DNA from: Diphasiastrum complanatum | Taxonomy: Eukaryota; Streptophyta; Lycopodiopsida; Lycopodiales; Lycopodiaceae | Reading direction: 5' to 3' | Length of the DNA stretch: 64,000 nucleotides | Assembly (NCBI GenBank): GCA_029204225.1 | Contig: CM055111.1 | Coordinates: forward strand, 46,682,255-46,746,254 | Part shown: in pieces, positions 9,788 through 20,471 of the stretch | How the letters are laid out: each line of letters starts with the position of its first letter | Position numbering within the stretch: position 1 is the first letter of the stretch | Made by a program: the position numbers and the translations under genes | The notes under the pieces: generated by a model | What the model saw: only the letters and a program-made list of their open reading frames with translations | The model's database searches: none | What the model was told of the DNA's origin: nothing

Positions 9788-10345
9788 TCACTGGTACCAC
9801 TCCCCAACTCCTTTAACAGATAGCAATTTGCCATCAGCTTGTCCAACTTCATCACCATTGTCAGTTTTCTTGAGTTCTGAAAAACACTCTTTTCTTGAAG
9901 TCATGTGCTTGGATGCACCACTATCAATGTACCAGGTATCCTTGGCTTTGTCACTTGTCATTAATGCTGTAATGAACAATTTTGAACTCTCACCTATATC
10001 ATCTTCATATTGATCATCATCGTATTGATGTTGATCAGTATAATTGTCTTCATAATAATAGTCATCAATTTGATGTTGATCAGCATAATTTTCCGCTTGC
10101 CATTTGTCTTTTCTTTGTTCCATCTCTTTCTGTTTCTTGAAGCATTCACGCTCCCAGTGACCAGGTTTGTTGCAGTACCTACAATCTCCAGGTCTATTTT
10201 GTCTTGAATAGCCACGTCCTTGACCTCGGTCTTGATTCCAATGATCTCGATTTGGACTATCATTGACTTGCTCATGAAATTGTTGAAATGATCTTCGGCT
10301 TGAGTTTCTTCCTCTCGATTGATACTTTCCACGGCCAAATAATCT
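9788..10345 (-). pseudogene. Copia-1 gag zinc knuckle and protease, 5'-truncated
   Basis: An Arg/Gly/Ser/Asn-rich tail of gag leads to one zinc knuckle, CRYCNKPGHWEREC (C-x2-C-x4-H-x4-C), which binds genomic RNA. A glutamine, aspartate and tyrosine-rich spacer follows, with a duplicated DQHQ..DD..YEDD phrase, and then the aspartic-protease motif WYIDSGASKHMT. The N-terminal capsid part of gag, the primer site and the 5' LTR are absent: copia similarity stops near 10345 where LTR-like debris begins. Copia-1 is therefore 5'-truncated. Confidence 0.88.
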
Positions 10346-11040
10346 ATGGCAAAAACACACTACTACATGCATTCAATCACTTCCAACTCTCACTCACACG
10401 TGTGGGAAGTGTTCCAAAAGTAATCTAAGTAAAAACAAGCTGCTCTCCTTGGGTAGAGAGAGAAAATCATCAATAGCTCTCGGGTAGAGAGAGAAAGCTA
10501 GAAAATCACTTACACTCAAAATCCACTCAATCTCAAAATCAATTAGATCCAAATGAGGAGTACAATGATACTAGTAGATCCACGAGCTACCACTATGCTT
10601 AACTATGATTGGACCACACTTTGCCACTTCTTGATCCTATTGGACCATTGATCCATGCACCTCTAAATTCTATTGGACCATTTTCAAGCAAACCTCAAAT
10701 TCTATTGGACCACTCATGGTTCCACCTCTAAATCCTATTGGACTTCTTAAACTTCATCGAACAAAAGCACTACACTTGTCTACACTCTAATTGGCACGAG
10801 TTTGGCCTCCTACTCTATTTTGGCTCAATAGTGGCATTACAAGTGGAAATGGATAATTTGCCATCTATGCCAAATTTGACCCTATCAACATCTTACACCT
10901 AAATGCTTGACTATGAAATTCTATGAGACCCCTATATCAAGCATTTTTTTATTTACTTTATAATTCTCCACACGTGGGAACATCCTCCACACATGTGAGA
11001 TTCACTTACAAACTTCTATCATGAAAAATACCAAGCTAGA
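10346..11040 (-). repeat. LTR-derived debris with CCTATTGGACCA subrepeats
   Basis: Non-coding. Between 10610 and 10760 a roughly 40-bp phrase of the form CACCTCTAAATCCTATTGG recurs about four times. The same phrase occurs inverted in the Copia-4 LTR (12770-12950), and GGTAGAGAGAGAAAATCAT recalls the Copia-2 LTRs. I read it as a decayed minus-strand copia LTR, boundaries unknown. Confidence 0.5.
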
Positions 11041-12195
11041 TTTTTGCCAATTTCTCACAATTTTTGGACATATGTACAATATGCAACATTTTTTTTTTTA
11101 TTTTCAAATTGTGTCAAAATGCGTCCAAGTCTTGTTCGTTTTTTCAAAGGAGTAGAGGACATGGAAGGACCAATGGAAGGAGTAGAGGACGTGGAAGGAC
11201 GTGGAAGGAGTGTGGTGGAGTATATAGAACCAATGTGAGGTGCATAGTGACTAGTGACATCATGGATATCCTCATCATCAATTGGGGCATCATCTAATGC
11301 CAAAGAAGATCCAAAATCAATGTCCCTGATTTTGTTTGTAAGATCATTGTGCAGTGTGACACCAAAGAACATCTCTACAAAAGTGAAAATTTACACAAAT
11401 GTTAGATGTCTTTTTCATCAAAAATGCAATTTGTCTAATGATTATCAATACTAAACCATTAAATTGCTACAAGAAAGAAAACTTTATATACCTCCGCAAC
11501 TGCAGACTCTTCCTCCACATATTCTCCATACTCCCAAATATGTTTTGTTGCTATTCATCTTGTTCGAATTTTTTATCCTTTACATTGTTTGCATTTACAA
11601 TATATCTTCTCGCTATACTCTCTTTGATAAAATTGCAATGACATAATGATAACAAATGATTAAATTTATGTTACAATCTCATGTACGTGAAAATCAATGA
11701 ATTTACATTTCAATATGCGCAAAGTACAAATACATCGTACCTTCATTGGATCCCACGTAACTTGAGTGCCCGAACTTGATGATGAAGATGATTTGAACAA
11801 TTTATCAAATTGTGCCATTTTACGACGGTTCTTGCTTTTGTAATAACTTATGATCCTATGTTCCTTTTTCCTATCTTGTGGATGTGTATCAATTCTTCGA
11901 CTAAAAATTAGAAATAAAGAAAATAAGAATGTACTCAATTTTAATTCACAAATCAAGACAACTTTGATTAGAGAAAGATAATAACTAAAGACTACGATAA
12001 TCGACAAAAGTGGACTAGTGAGATGTACAAGAAAAAGACATGAAATAGTTTAGGGTTTCATACATTTCTCAGCTTAAAGATGTTGCAAAAGGAAAAAAAT
12101 CATATTTAAATTAAGAACTAAAGTAGCAAACCTTGATTAACTTATAAAACTATAATTGAGAGTCCTAACTGTGAAGAATAAGATAGTTCTAAAAC
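11041..12195. other. Unassigned AT-rich interval
   Basis: No domain recognised. Between 11130 and 11220 a short purine repeat (GGAGTAGAGGACATGGAAGG and variants) occurs about four times. A minus-strand frame near 11820 contains a polyserine run, but I see no family or conservation to support a gene. Confidence 0.4.
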
Positions 12196-12579
12196 ATGAG
12201 CATTAGGGGCCCAAACAGACAAAGCCCCATGTCTTGGAAATCAAAAGAATGGCATGATGCTATGATCCTAGAATACAATGCATTGATTGAAAATCATACA
12301 TGGATCTTGGTAGATCTTCCATTTAATAAGAAGACAAGCATAAGGCATCACATGTATGATAAAAGCATGATGTTTAGATTCATAAAGAGTCACTTAGGTC
12401 AATGATACCAGTTGGAAAAAGTCGTTGTGAGAGAGATCACATTGGAGCAATTGGAACATCTTCATGTATTGCTGATCTTTTCACCAAACTATTGATCAAG
12501 AATGCTTTCATCAAATTTAGATCTAATCTTGGTTTGATTTCAAGATCTATGTTAAAGTTAGATCTACATTTTAAGGAGG
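12196..12579 (+). pseudogene. Copia-4 remnant: reverse-transcriptase start fused to RNase H end
   Basis: The first part (about 12220-12330) matches the start of copia reverse transcriptase (W-x-D-A-M-x-x-E-Y-x-A-L-x-x-N-x-T-W-x-L-V-D-L-P). After about 12400 the frame changes to the last residues of copia RNase H (SSCIADLFTK, then FIKFRSNLGLISRSMLKLD). Everything between, including the YVDD site, has been deleted. The purine tract AAGGAGGAA at 12573-12581 and an LTR follow, so orientation and element end are clear. Confidence 0.8.
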
Positions 12580-12581
12580 AA

Positions 12582-13180
12582 TGATAAGAATTGTAAAAAA
12601 TATCCATCTTGGGTCCTAGTTATTGGGATACAAGCTTCCATACACTTTCATGAACTTGTAAATATGGTAGAGGCCAATTTTGGCCTAGATAATTAAATGC
12701 ATTCAAGTCTTAGATCAACTCGAGGTAGTATAGATTTGTGACACTTGTCACTTGCCAATAAGAGCTCATTATGTCCACCTCTTCATAGGAACTTGCCAAG
12801 TGGATCAATCAAATCAAGAGGTGCAATTAGAAAGGTCCAATCAATGTCATGCAAATGGACCAATAGGATTAAGAGGTGAGTTGGATGTGGTCAATCACAT
12901 TAAGAGGTGGGTGAGAGAATGGTCCAATCATTGTGATCCATTAATTTCTCTTGGAACTCGACCTATTGTATTATCAAGCCATTGAGCTTAATGTGAATCT
13001 AAGTCTTTTGATGAAATTGTGTGTATTTTTAGTTTTGAGTTCATTTGGTGAATGTATTGTGTGCTCTTGCCTTGAGATTGACAATCTCACATTCTTGATC
13101 TAATCAAGCATTTGTTTGGTGCCCTTTAGAGGGATCAATCACATGCTTTGTGAATCATCCACATGTGTCAAAATTTATCA
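12582..13180 (+). repeat. Copia-4 3' LTR (599 bp)
   Basis: Starts TGATAAGAATTG right after the purine tract and ends AAAATTTATCA, with matching TGATAA/TTATCA termini. It holds three copies of a phrase like GGTCCAAT...TTAAGAGGTG (about 12790-12930), candidate enhancer subrepeats. GTTTG follows; without a 5' LTR no target duplication can be checked. Confidence 0.75.
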
Positions 13181-13384
13181 GTTTGTTAATAATGTTAAAT
13201 ATGACAATTGTGGTTGTTTCATCTATTTTCGTTAGCTCTGTTTCATTCTATATGTCTATCACTCGAGATAGCTCAATTTTGATGTCTAACATGAGTTTTT
13301 TGACTTTATGACGCAACATAATTCATCACCTGATCATACTTGATCAATCTCAAATTTAGAACATCTAGATTGCACCTTATCACT

Positions 13385-13802
13385 CAAAATTTTGGACCTT
13401 ATTACTCAAAATTGAAGGTAAAAAACATGTGCCTTCATTGAGAAAAGATCTGCTATCAGTCTCCAAGATAGCAGACCTTGTTATTCGAATTTTGTTCGAC
13501 ATCAATATATGTCGCGTGATTGAGAAAAATACAAACAAATTGCTGATGGTTGGATGCAGAAAAGAAAATCTCTACCAATTCTGATAGCATATTAAATGCA
13601 TCAGAGAATGAAGATCAGCTCTGGCACAGAAGAATGTATCATCTGAACATGAGCTTATATGACATGTGTAAGAAATATATAGTCATAGCTCTAAAGATAT
13701 CAAGACCCAATACTGAGTACGAAGCCTGTCAGAAAGGCAAATAGCATCGGAATCCATCCACACATGAGGGAAGAAGAGCCAAAGAAGTTCTTGAGCTCGT
13801 CC
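13385..13802 (+). pseudogene. Copia-5 region between protease and integrase, 5' fragment
   Basis: The frame shows the stretch after the copia protease (KHVPSLRKDLLSVSKIADL, then VGCRKENLYQF) and, after a shift, the pre-integrase zinc-binding segment (LWHRRMYHLNMSLYDMCKK, then CQKGK). It stops in the phrase KEVLELV, which normally runs straight into H-x-D-V-C-G-P. The CACTA element is inserted exactly there and the phrase resumes at 17257. Gag, protease and 5' LTR are missing. Confidence 0.82.
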
Positions 13803-13843
13803 CACAATCATATCACGCAAATTCTGATGTCCGCATCTGACGT

Positions 13844-14180
13844 ATGCTCAAAAATTTCATAATCTGACACGTCGATGTCTGACGTCCCAGTAAAAAATCC
13901 GAATATCAGAGTCCGGCGATCGAAAAATATGGGCGGCAACCAATTTTTCAAAGGCACATCGGAGTTCGACATGTCGGATTCCGACATGCAGACGCGGATA
14001 TGACCTGTCACAGATTTAAAAAAAAAATACGTGTAATCCGACGTGCGTCGGATTCCGACGTCCACGTCGGCAAGCCAAAAAGCCTGTCTACGACATCTGG
14101 CACATTTGTCCGGGCCTGAATCGGCACAGATGTTTGATTTTGACGTGTTTGAAGGCCGTCGGATTCCGACGTCTATTTCA
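13844..14180. repeat. CACTA left subterminal repeats
   Basis: Several copies of the near-palindrome GTCGGATTCCGAC with variants (around 13972, 14047 and 14158) and shorter GACGT words. Such subterminal arrays bind the small CACTA transposase protein in En/Spm; that role is inferred from the family. Confidence 0.8.
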
Positions 14181-14453
14181 ATCTTCCAATTTGCGCAATC
14201 CAGCACCTTCTCTGTCACTTTGTCTTTTGCAGATTTGAGTGTCTTTGGAGCGATTGAGGGCGATTGAGGGCGATCAGTGCTTGAGGGCTTGAAGATCAGT
14301 GTTTGAAGGTGCTTGAAGATCAGTGCTTGGAGATCATTGTTTGAGGTTGGTGCTTGATTTTTGTTTGTTTTGCTTTTTGTTTGTTTGTTTGAGGTTGATG
14401 TTTGTTTGTTTGTTTTAAGAGGAGATAGAGAGTGTGAAAGATAAAAAGAGATG

Positions 14454-14664
14454 GAGAGAGAGAGAGAGTGTGTGTGTGTGTGTATGTTTTTAAATTTTGC
14501 ATTTTGAATGGTCTTTAATATATTATTAGTATTATTTAGGATAGTAGATTTAGGATTATTAGATTTTTAATTTGTGAGAGAGAAAGAGAGAGAAGAGGTG
14601 AAGTGTATATCTATGGTTGAAGATATTGAAAGATTTTGGAGTCTTTTTTTTAAAATTAAAGTTT

Positions 14665-14747
<83 letters not shown>

Positions 14748-14927
14748 GTGTGTGTGTGTGTTTTCTATAATAGATTGTGATAGTGTTTATAATAGATTGT
14801 TAGAATTATTTGAGATAATGTTTAACATTTTGCATTGATGTAGAATTTAAGATTATAGATAAATACATAATCTATGGTAGTAATTAATAGATTGTTAGAT
14901 TTTTATTTAGGACTAAGAATGATAGAT

Positions 14928-15001
<74 letters not shown>

Positions 15002-15046
15002 TTTTGTAAACATGTTAATCATTCTGCATTGATTTAAGATTCAAGA

Positions 15047-15145
<99 letters not shown>

Positions 15146-15222
15146 AGAAGTGTGTATGTATTGTGTCTTGCATTTTGAATTTAAGATAATGAAGAAAGAG
15201 AGAGAGTGTGTGTGTGTGTGAT
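14454..15222. repeat. Cluster of long (GA)n and (GT)n microsatellites inside the CACTA element
   Basis: Pure or nearly pure (AG)n at 14667-14745 running into (GT)n at 14746-14761, (AG)n at 14929-14996, and (GT)n at 15049-15080 running into (GA)n at 15081-15143. Shorter GA+GT tracts lie at 14454-14485 and 15195-15222. The flanks of the tracts resemble one another (TAGATTGTTAGA, TTTGCATTGAT), suggesting one sequence was duplicated several times. Confidence 0.95.
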
Positions 15223-15266
15223 TTGATTAAGATTTAGGGTAGTAGATGAGTAGATTGTGTGTTTCT

Positions 15267-16430
15267 TCACACCACATTTTTGGACTTGCAGGATGCCCTT
15301 TGTGAGATTATTTCGGTGATATAAAACAAAGATTTCTGTACAAGCCCACTTTCTGCAATGCTACCTTCTGGCCTTGTCTTTTGTCTCACAAAGACCTTCA
15401 AAACTTTCATAAAGCGCTCAAGGTAGAACATCCATCTCGTGTGCATAGGTCCTGCAATTGATACTTCTTCGACCAAATGCACTAGAAGATGAACTTGTAT
15501 ATCCAAAAAGGAAGTTGGAAAATCTCTTTCCAACAAACATACCATTTCAATCATTTGGATTTTCATGGAATCCAATTCACTATTTTTTATTTCTTTTGAG
15601 GAAATTCACCTGCAAGATTGATAGTACATTAGGTTGTTTAACACATTAAAAAATTGACTCTATCACATATTTATACAAGTGCTTAAAAAAATATACAAAC
15701 CTAATCATCGATGACAAATTGTAAAGCATATTTCGTACGTCATCGTTGAAGAGACCTCGAATAGAAAGTGGAAGTATGAATTGCAACATCTTATGCCAAT
15801 CATGTGATTTCAATCCACTTAATTTACCATCTTTGGTAAATGACTTGCATAAAGAATGTGCATAGCCTGTTGGAGTTCTCATTTGTTTTATGACATGTTT
15901 AACATATGAGAGTTGCTCTTTTGTAAGAATCCACGACACGCTAGGTAGAATCTCATCTCCACCATTGGCCGCTTGTAGATTTTTACGAGCTGTGGAGTTG
16001 TCTTCTATGCCAATGATGTGGTTTCATAAGGATTCCTTGATGTTTTTGAATATGTGCATAGGATCCAATAGATGGTTTATCAATAAATTCTTCCAATAGG
16101 GTAATTTATGAAAAATAGACAACCATTTCATACCATCAAATGGATTCATTCCATGAAGAATTGATGTCGTGATGTTTAAGTCATTCACCATGCCATTCCG
16201 CTACTCCCATGCGTGGGGGTGGTGTAGTTAGAGGATTATCTCCTCGCCCTCCAAAAAATCGCCTATTCAACCTTTGAAAAGGATGATCAAGCGGCAAGTA
16301 TTTGCGATGATTTTCGTACACCACTTTTTTTAACATATTTGTGCTATGTCGACCCTCCAAAAGTGGTCCACAAATATAATATGCATTGTAACCGATGTGG
16401 TGCACATATTTATGATGTGCACAAAGCAAT
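15267..16430 (-). pseudogene. CACTA transposase TNP2-like protein with DUF4218, decayed
   Basis: Reading right to left on the minus strand: a TNP2 (Transposase_21) segment with HRKYLPLDHPFQRLNRRFFG (about 16280), then LPYWKNLLINHLLDPMHIFK (about 16040-16110), the highly conserved core phrase. Next comes a segment ending GLKSHDWHKMLQFILPLSIRG, and last the DUF4218 region (HLLVHLVEEVSIAGPMHTRW, then FVRQKTRPEGSIAE). The pieces are in different frames with stops, so the gene is dead. In plant CACTA elements this protein is the catalytic transposase acting on the terminal repeats. Some breaks may be unspliced introns, which I cannot separate from decay. Confidence 0.88.
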
Positions 16431-16679
16431 GCAATAAAGTATTGTCATTCGCAATGAACATGAAGTAATGCAATAAAATATAAAATGAAAAGTAGTTTAA
16501 GAATGAAAAGTACCTCATGCTTGGTTTGTTGTTTGATCCAAATGTTGAATGCAACTCAAAAATATTGTTTTAAGAACAATTCACGAACATCGCTTCTCCA
16601 AGAACTCAACTCCAAAAACAGCTCGATAAAAATGCGTGCACTGTTTTTTATGCATTTTTTATTTTTTTAATCTAATTTG

Positions 16680-17215
16680 GGACGTCCGAATCCGACGTCC
16701 TAACATGTCGAATAGACGTCGGACATATTTTTTGATCATTCTGTTAATAGACGTCGGAATCCGACAACTTTATGAGACGTCGAAATCCGACGTCCAAGCA
16801 TACGTCGGATGGACGTTGGATGGGCGTCGGATGGGCGTCGAACATTCGTCGGTGAAATTTTGGCATCATTCTGTGTTTATAGACGTCGGAATCCAACTGA
16901 ATTCGGAAATGTCACAATGCGACATCCACGTCACAACGTTTGTGATGTCCACGTCAGAGGTTTGCGACGTCTTTGGACATCGCAATGCAACGTACACATC
17001 GTACATCGCAATGCGACATCCACATCATACGTCGCATTGCGACGTCCATGTCAGATCGGGTTTGTGTGATCAAGAAAACACGTTTCAGAATCTGGCACAT
17101 TGTGCCCGTCGTAATGCGACGTTTTTTAAAATCGTCGGATTCTGATGACCTTATAGCAATGTGTTTTTTCGACGTTCGCGACGAATTAAAAAAAAATTAA
17201 GCTCGCGATTCACGT
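16680..17215. repeat. CACTA right subterminal repeats, two palindrome classes
   Basis: From 16680 to 16900 the repeats are of the GTCGGAATCCGAC class, as on the left. From 16905 to 17120 a different class appears: CGTCGCATTGCGACGTCC, CATCGCAATGCGACATCC and relatives, about five copies, also imperfect palindromes. Confidence 0.82.
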
Positions 17216-17256
17216 CACAAAACATGTCGCAAATCGCAGCCGGTGTTGTTTTGTCC

Positions 17257-17935
17257 ACTTAGATGTCTGTGGACCGATGAAAATGGATTCGCTATCAAGA
17301 TCGAGGTATTTCATGATGTTCATAGATGACTACAGCCAGAAGAAGAAATATAAAGTATTTGATTCCTTCAAGAAGTTCGTGGCATTTGCAGAGAGACACA
17401 CCTCAAAGAAGATATAGATCATCAAATCTGACAATGGAGGTGAGTACAAGAGCAAAGAATCATCAGAATTCTGCCAAGAACAAGAGATCGAACATCAGTT
17501 CTCTCCTGCATACACACCAGAATATAATGGTGTCACAGAGAGAAGAAATAGAACACCAGTCGAAAGAGCCAGATGCATGATGGCACAGGCTCAATTGGCA
17601 AGTCAATTCTGGACTGAGGCAATAGCTGCAATTGTACACTTGCAGAACAGATCAACAATGACAGCGCTGGAAAATAAGACACCATACAAAATGTGGACAG
17701 GTAGAAAGCCTGATCTATCATACGTACGTGTGTTTGATGTGCAGCATACAAGCACATTCCAAAAGAAAAGAGAAACAAGCTCGATGATATATTAGAGCAA
17801 ACGATCATGGTCGGGTACTCGAACGGAACACAAGTGTACAGGCTCTACAACCCAACCACGAAAAATGTTGTTTCGAGCAGAGATGTGAAGTTCGATGAGT
17901 CCATATTCCCTGGACTAAAAGATGAATGATGCTAT
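17257..17935 (+). pseudogene. Copia-5 integrase core, interrupted and frameshifted
   Basis: Resumes after the CACTA element with LDVCGPMKMDSLSRSRYFMM followed by FIDDY, which holds the first catalytic Asp. Then come SDNGGEYKSKE (second Asp) and the degraded NGVTERRNRTPVERARCMMA (catalytic Glu in TER). The segment SQFWTEAIAAIVHLQNRS and TPYKMWTGRKPDLSYVRVF is the end of the core. At least one shift and several stops make it non-functional. Confidence 0.85.
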
Positions 17936-18199
17936 GAGATCTTCACACTGCTACCAATTCAAGAGAGAGATCGAGGACAGACGTTAAACCAGAATGCTGC
18001 AATAGACTCCAAAGTAGTAGGAAGCAGAAGATCAACCCCACGAACAAGAAATGTTCGAGTAGCGATGAAACAAACCCATAAGATCAACAAGACAAAGAAG
18101 ACCTCCAGACCCTTACGCTGACAATCTTCAGTGGAGCGAAGACATGCAATTCGAGTATTGTAGCTTCATTGAAGAGCCCACAACATATCAAGAAGCTAT

Positions 18200-19011
18200 C
18201 CAGAGTCCATAGGGAGAATTTTAGAAGCAGACAATATCAGAGGAGATAGAGTCCATGAGGCGAAATGCGGCATGGACACTAGAGCCACTGTCAGAAAACA
18301 GAAACGTCGACTGCAAGTGGGTATACAAGAAGAAAATGAAATCAGATGGCATCGTTGGCCATTACAAGGCAAGGCTTGTCATGAAGGGCTACACACAAAG
18401 ATATGATGTTGATTATTTCGACACATATTCGTTGATGTTCAAGATGACAAGCATACGACTACTCCTTGCATACGCCACACAACACAATCTGGAAATTCAC
18501 CAGATTGATGTGAAGACAACCTTTCTCCATGGAGATCTAGAGGAAGAAATATGTCTGCCGGTTGTAGAGATGCATCTACGGTCTAAAACAGGCATCACGA
18601 GCTTGGTATAAGAAGCTCAATAGTCTTCAGAAGTCTCTAGACTTCAATCTTACACAACTGGACTGTAAAGTCTACATAAAAAGAGTAGGAAAAGATTTTG
18701 TAATACTGACTATTTTTGTGGACGATTCCCTGATGATAAGAAATTCCTTGATGCTGATCAAAGACACGAAGAGTCAGATTTCTGAAAGTTATGAAATCAC
18801 AGATCTAGTAGAAACAACGAAATGCCTTGGACTGGACTTCAGAAGAGATCGAACAAAGGGCAAAATGCACTTGAGTCAGTCTGAATATGCCAGAAAGATG
18901 CTCAAGCAGTATCACATAATGGACTACAAAGAAAAGGCCACACCAATGATAGTTGGAGCCAAGTTGACGAAGCAAGATTTCCCAAAAATGGAAGAGAAAG
19001 AATAGAAGATG
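18200..19011 (+). pseudogene. Copia-5 reverse transcriptase, broken
   Basis: Copia-type reverse transcriptase in two pieces. The first has AAWTLEPL, CKWVYKKKMKSDG, HYKARLVMKGYTQR and IHQIDVKTTFLHGDLEEEI (first catalytic Asp). A frameshift and deletion near 18565 removes part of the YGLKQA region. The second piece has TIFVDDSLM (18712-18738), in which FVDD replaces YVDD, a common copia variant. Then come EITDLVETTKCLGLDF and the SQSEYARKML phrase. The frame ends at a TAG (19003-19005) just before RNase H. Confidence 0.88.
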
Positions 19012-19683
19012 GCAGGTATACCCTACCAAAACTTAATCAGTAGTTTGATGTACCTTGCAATTTGTACCAGACCCAATCTAGCTTTCTCTGTTTACGCCTT
19101 CAGCCAATTCTCTTCCCATCTTGGCATGGCGCATTGGCAAATGGCAAAACGAATCCTACAATATCTGAAGGGGACCCAAGATATGAGATTAATCTACAGA
19201 GCAGAAAACGAAAGAAAAAGATTCGAGCTACACCACTACAATGATGCAAGTTGGGCGAGCTGCAAAGATGACAAGAAGTCCATAACTGGAGGATATAGCA
19301 TAGCGTGCGGAGCTGCAATCAGCTGGATATGCAAAAAGCAAACCTTGGTAGCTCAATCTTCTTGCGAAGCTGAATACGTCGTAGCTTCAAAGGTGGTGAA
19401 CGAGGTAGTGTGGCTACAGATGATGCTGGAGGCAATCAGAATACCACAATGAAGACCATGCACGATGATGATGGACTCTCAAAGTGCCATTTATCTGTCC
19501 CGGGAACCTGTCTTTTGTTCAAAAACAAAATACATACCTCTGAAGTACCATCACATTCGAGATTTAATGTCGAAAGGAGAGCTCCAGTTCCAGTACATAA
19601 AATCCGAAGACATGATTGCAGATCTACTCACGAAACCACTCGACAAGCCACCCTTCGCCAAGCAAAGAAGGCAATTGGACTAA
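19009..19683 (+). pseudogene. Copia-5 RNase H
   Basis: YQNLISSLMYLAICTRPNLA, then HWQMAKRILQYLKGTQDMRL, NDASWASCKDDKKSITGGYS, SSCEAEYVVASKV and, after a one-base slip near 19450, MMDSQSAIYLSREP and IADLLTKPL. The RNase H acidic residues in NDASW, EAEY and MDSQS are retained. It ends with a stop at 19681-19683, about 20 bp before the purine tract AAGAGGGAG (19706-19714). Confidence 0.9.
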
Positions 19684-19714
19684 ACATGCAAAGCTGCAAG
19701 CCTTCAAGAGGGAG

Positions 19715-20471
19715 TGTCAGAAATGGTGAACTCCTGCAACTCTGCCGCAACGCAAAAGTCAACATGCCTTGACTCGAAGGTCGAATGATTCGCGAAGATC
19801 AAACAATTCACGAAAGTCAACGTGCCTCTAGGACGAAAGAGGGATGAACGATTTGTGAACCATTCGCGAAAATCAAACATGCCTCCAGGACCGCAAAAAC
19901 CGCAAAGCAACACAAAACGAAAAGAAACGAAAGGGAATCTTTCGCTTTGCCAGCTAGCAGCTCAACGAGCTTGGAGTCTTAAACTTCACGCCTAGCTAAA
20001 ATGGCTAGCAACAACGGAGAGTAGCTGATTAGTTGATGAATGTTAACTACTCTTGTAATTCTCTGTTTAATTATCTTGTAAACTCCACACAGTGGAGACA
20101 TAAACTATTCTTCTGGATCATAATAGCGACAGAGAGAGACAATGAGACATAGAGAGTAGAGCAGAAAAGAAAAAGACTAGAAAATGAAATAGATGTGCAT
20201 GAAAGTCTGCCAACGAGCAGAACACAACGAAAGAGCAGAGCGTCAGGCCGCCAACGAGCGTGACCATCTCGCTCAAAAAATTAAACTGATAATTGATTGC
20301 TCTATTTTTGTGCATCTCCTTGTCTTCCGCTGTCTTGATTGCTAGAATGAAATCTGTTCTGTGATGTGTAGTCGCGTGTCTAGGTTCCTGTGAGTTTCCG
20401 CACAAAAGAAAATTCAAAGAAACAAAATCGTTCGCGAAAACGAAACAAAACCGTTCGCGATAGGCCTATCA
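19715..20471 (+). repeat. Copia-5 3' LTR (end approximate)
   Basis: Starts TGTCAGAAATGG directly after the purine tract. I place the end at GGCCTATCA because it closes with CA, but no 5' copy exists to test it. The LTR carries five scattered palindromic words of the TTCGCGAA type (near 19789, 19813, 19864, 20430 and 20452). Confidence 0.65.

Larger units (their letters stand above)
13803..17253 (-). mobile_element. CACTA (En/Spm-type) DNA transposon inside Copia-5
   Basis: A 3,451-bp element inserted in the Copia-5 integrase, flanked by the 3-bp duplication TCC (13800-13802 and 17254-17256); removing it restores the reading ELV-H-LDVCGPM. Three-base duplications are the hallmark of CACTA elements. 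The ends begin CACAATCATATC and, on the other strand, CAAAACAACACC, so only CA and part of the usual CACTA terminus survive. Both ends carry subterminal palindromic repeats, and the centre holds a TNP2/DUF4218 transposase remnant on the minus strand plus very long GA tracts. Confidence 0.9.

Noticed and set aside
10010-10207. Hydrophobic plus-strand open frame (Ile/Val-rich)
   Set aside because: It is the antisense of the Asp/Gln/Tyr-rich Copia-1 gag spacer.
11055-12007. Possible small host gene with a polyserine stretch on the minus strand
   Set aside because: Two short frames without conserved domains, and no splice pattern that joins them convincingly.
14043-14267. Open frame within the CACTA left end
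   Set aside because: It lies across the subterminal palindromes, and the peptide repeats follow the DNA repeats.
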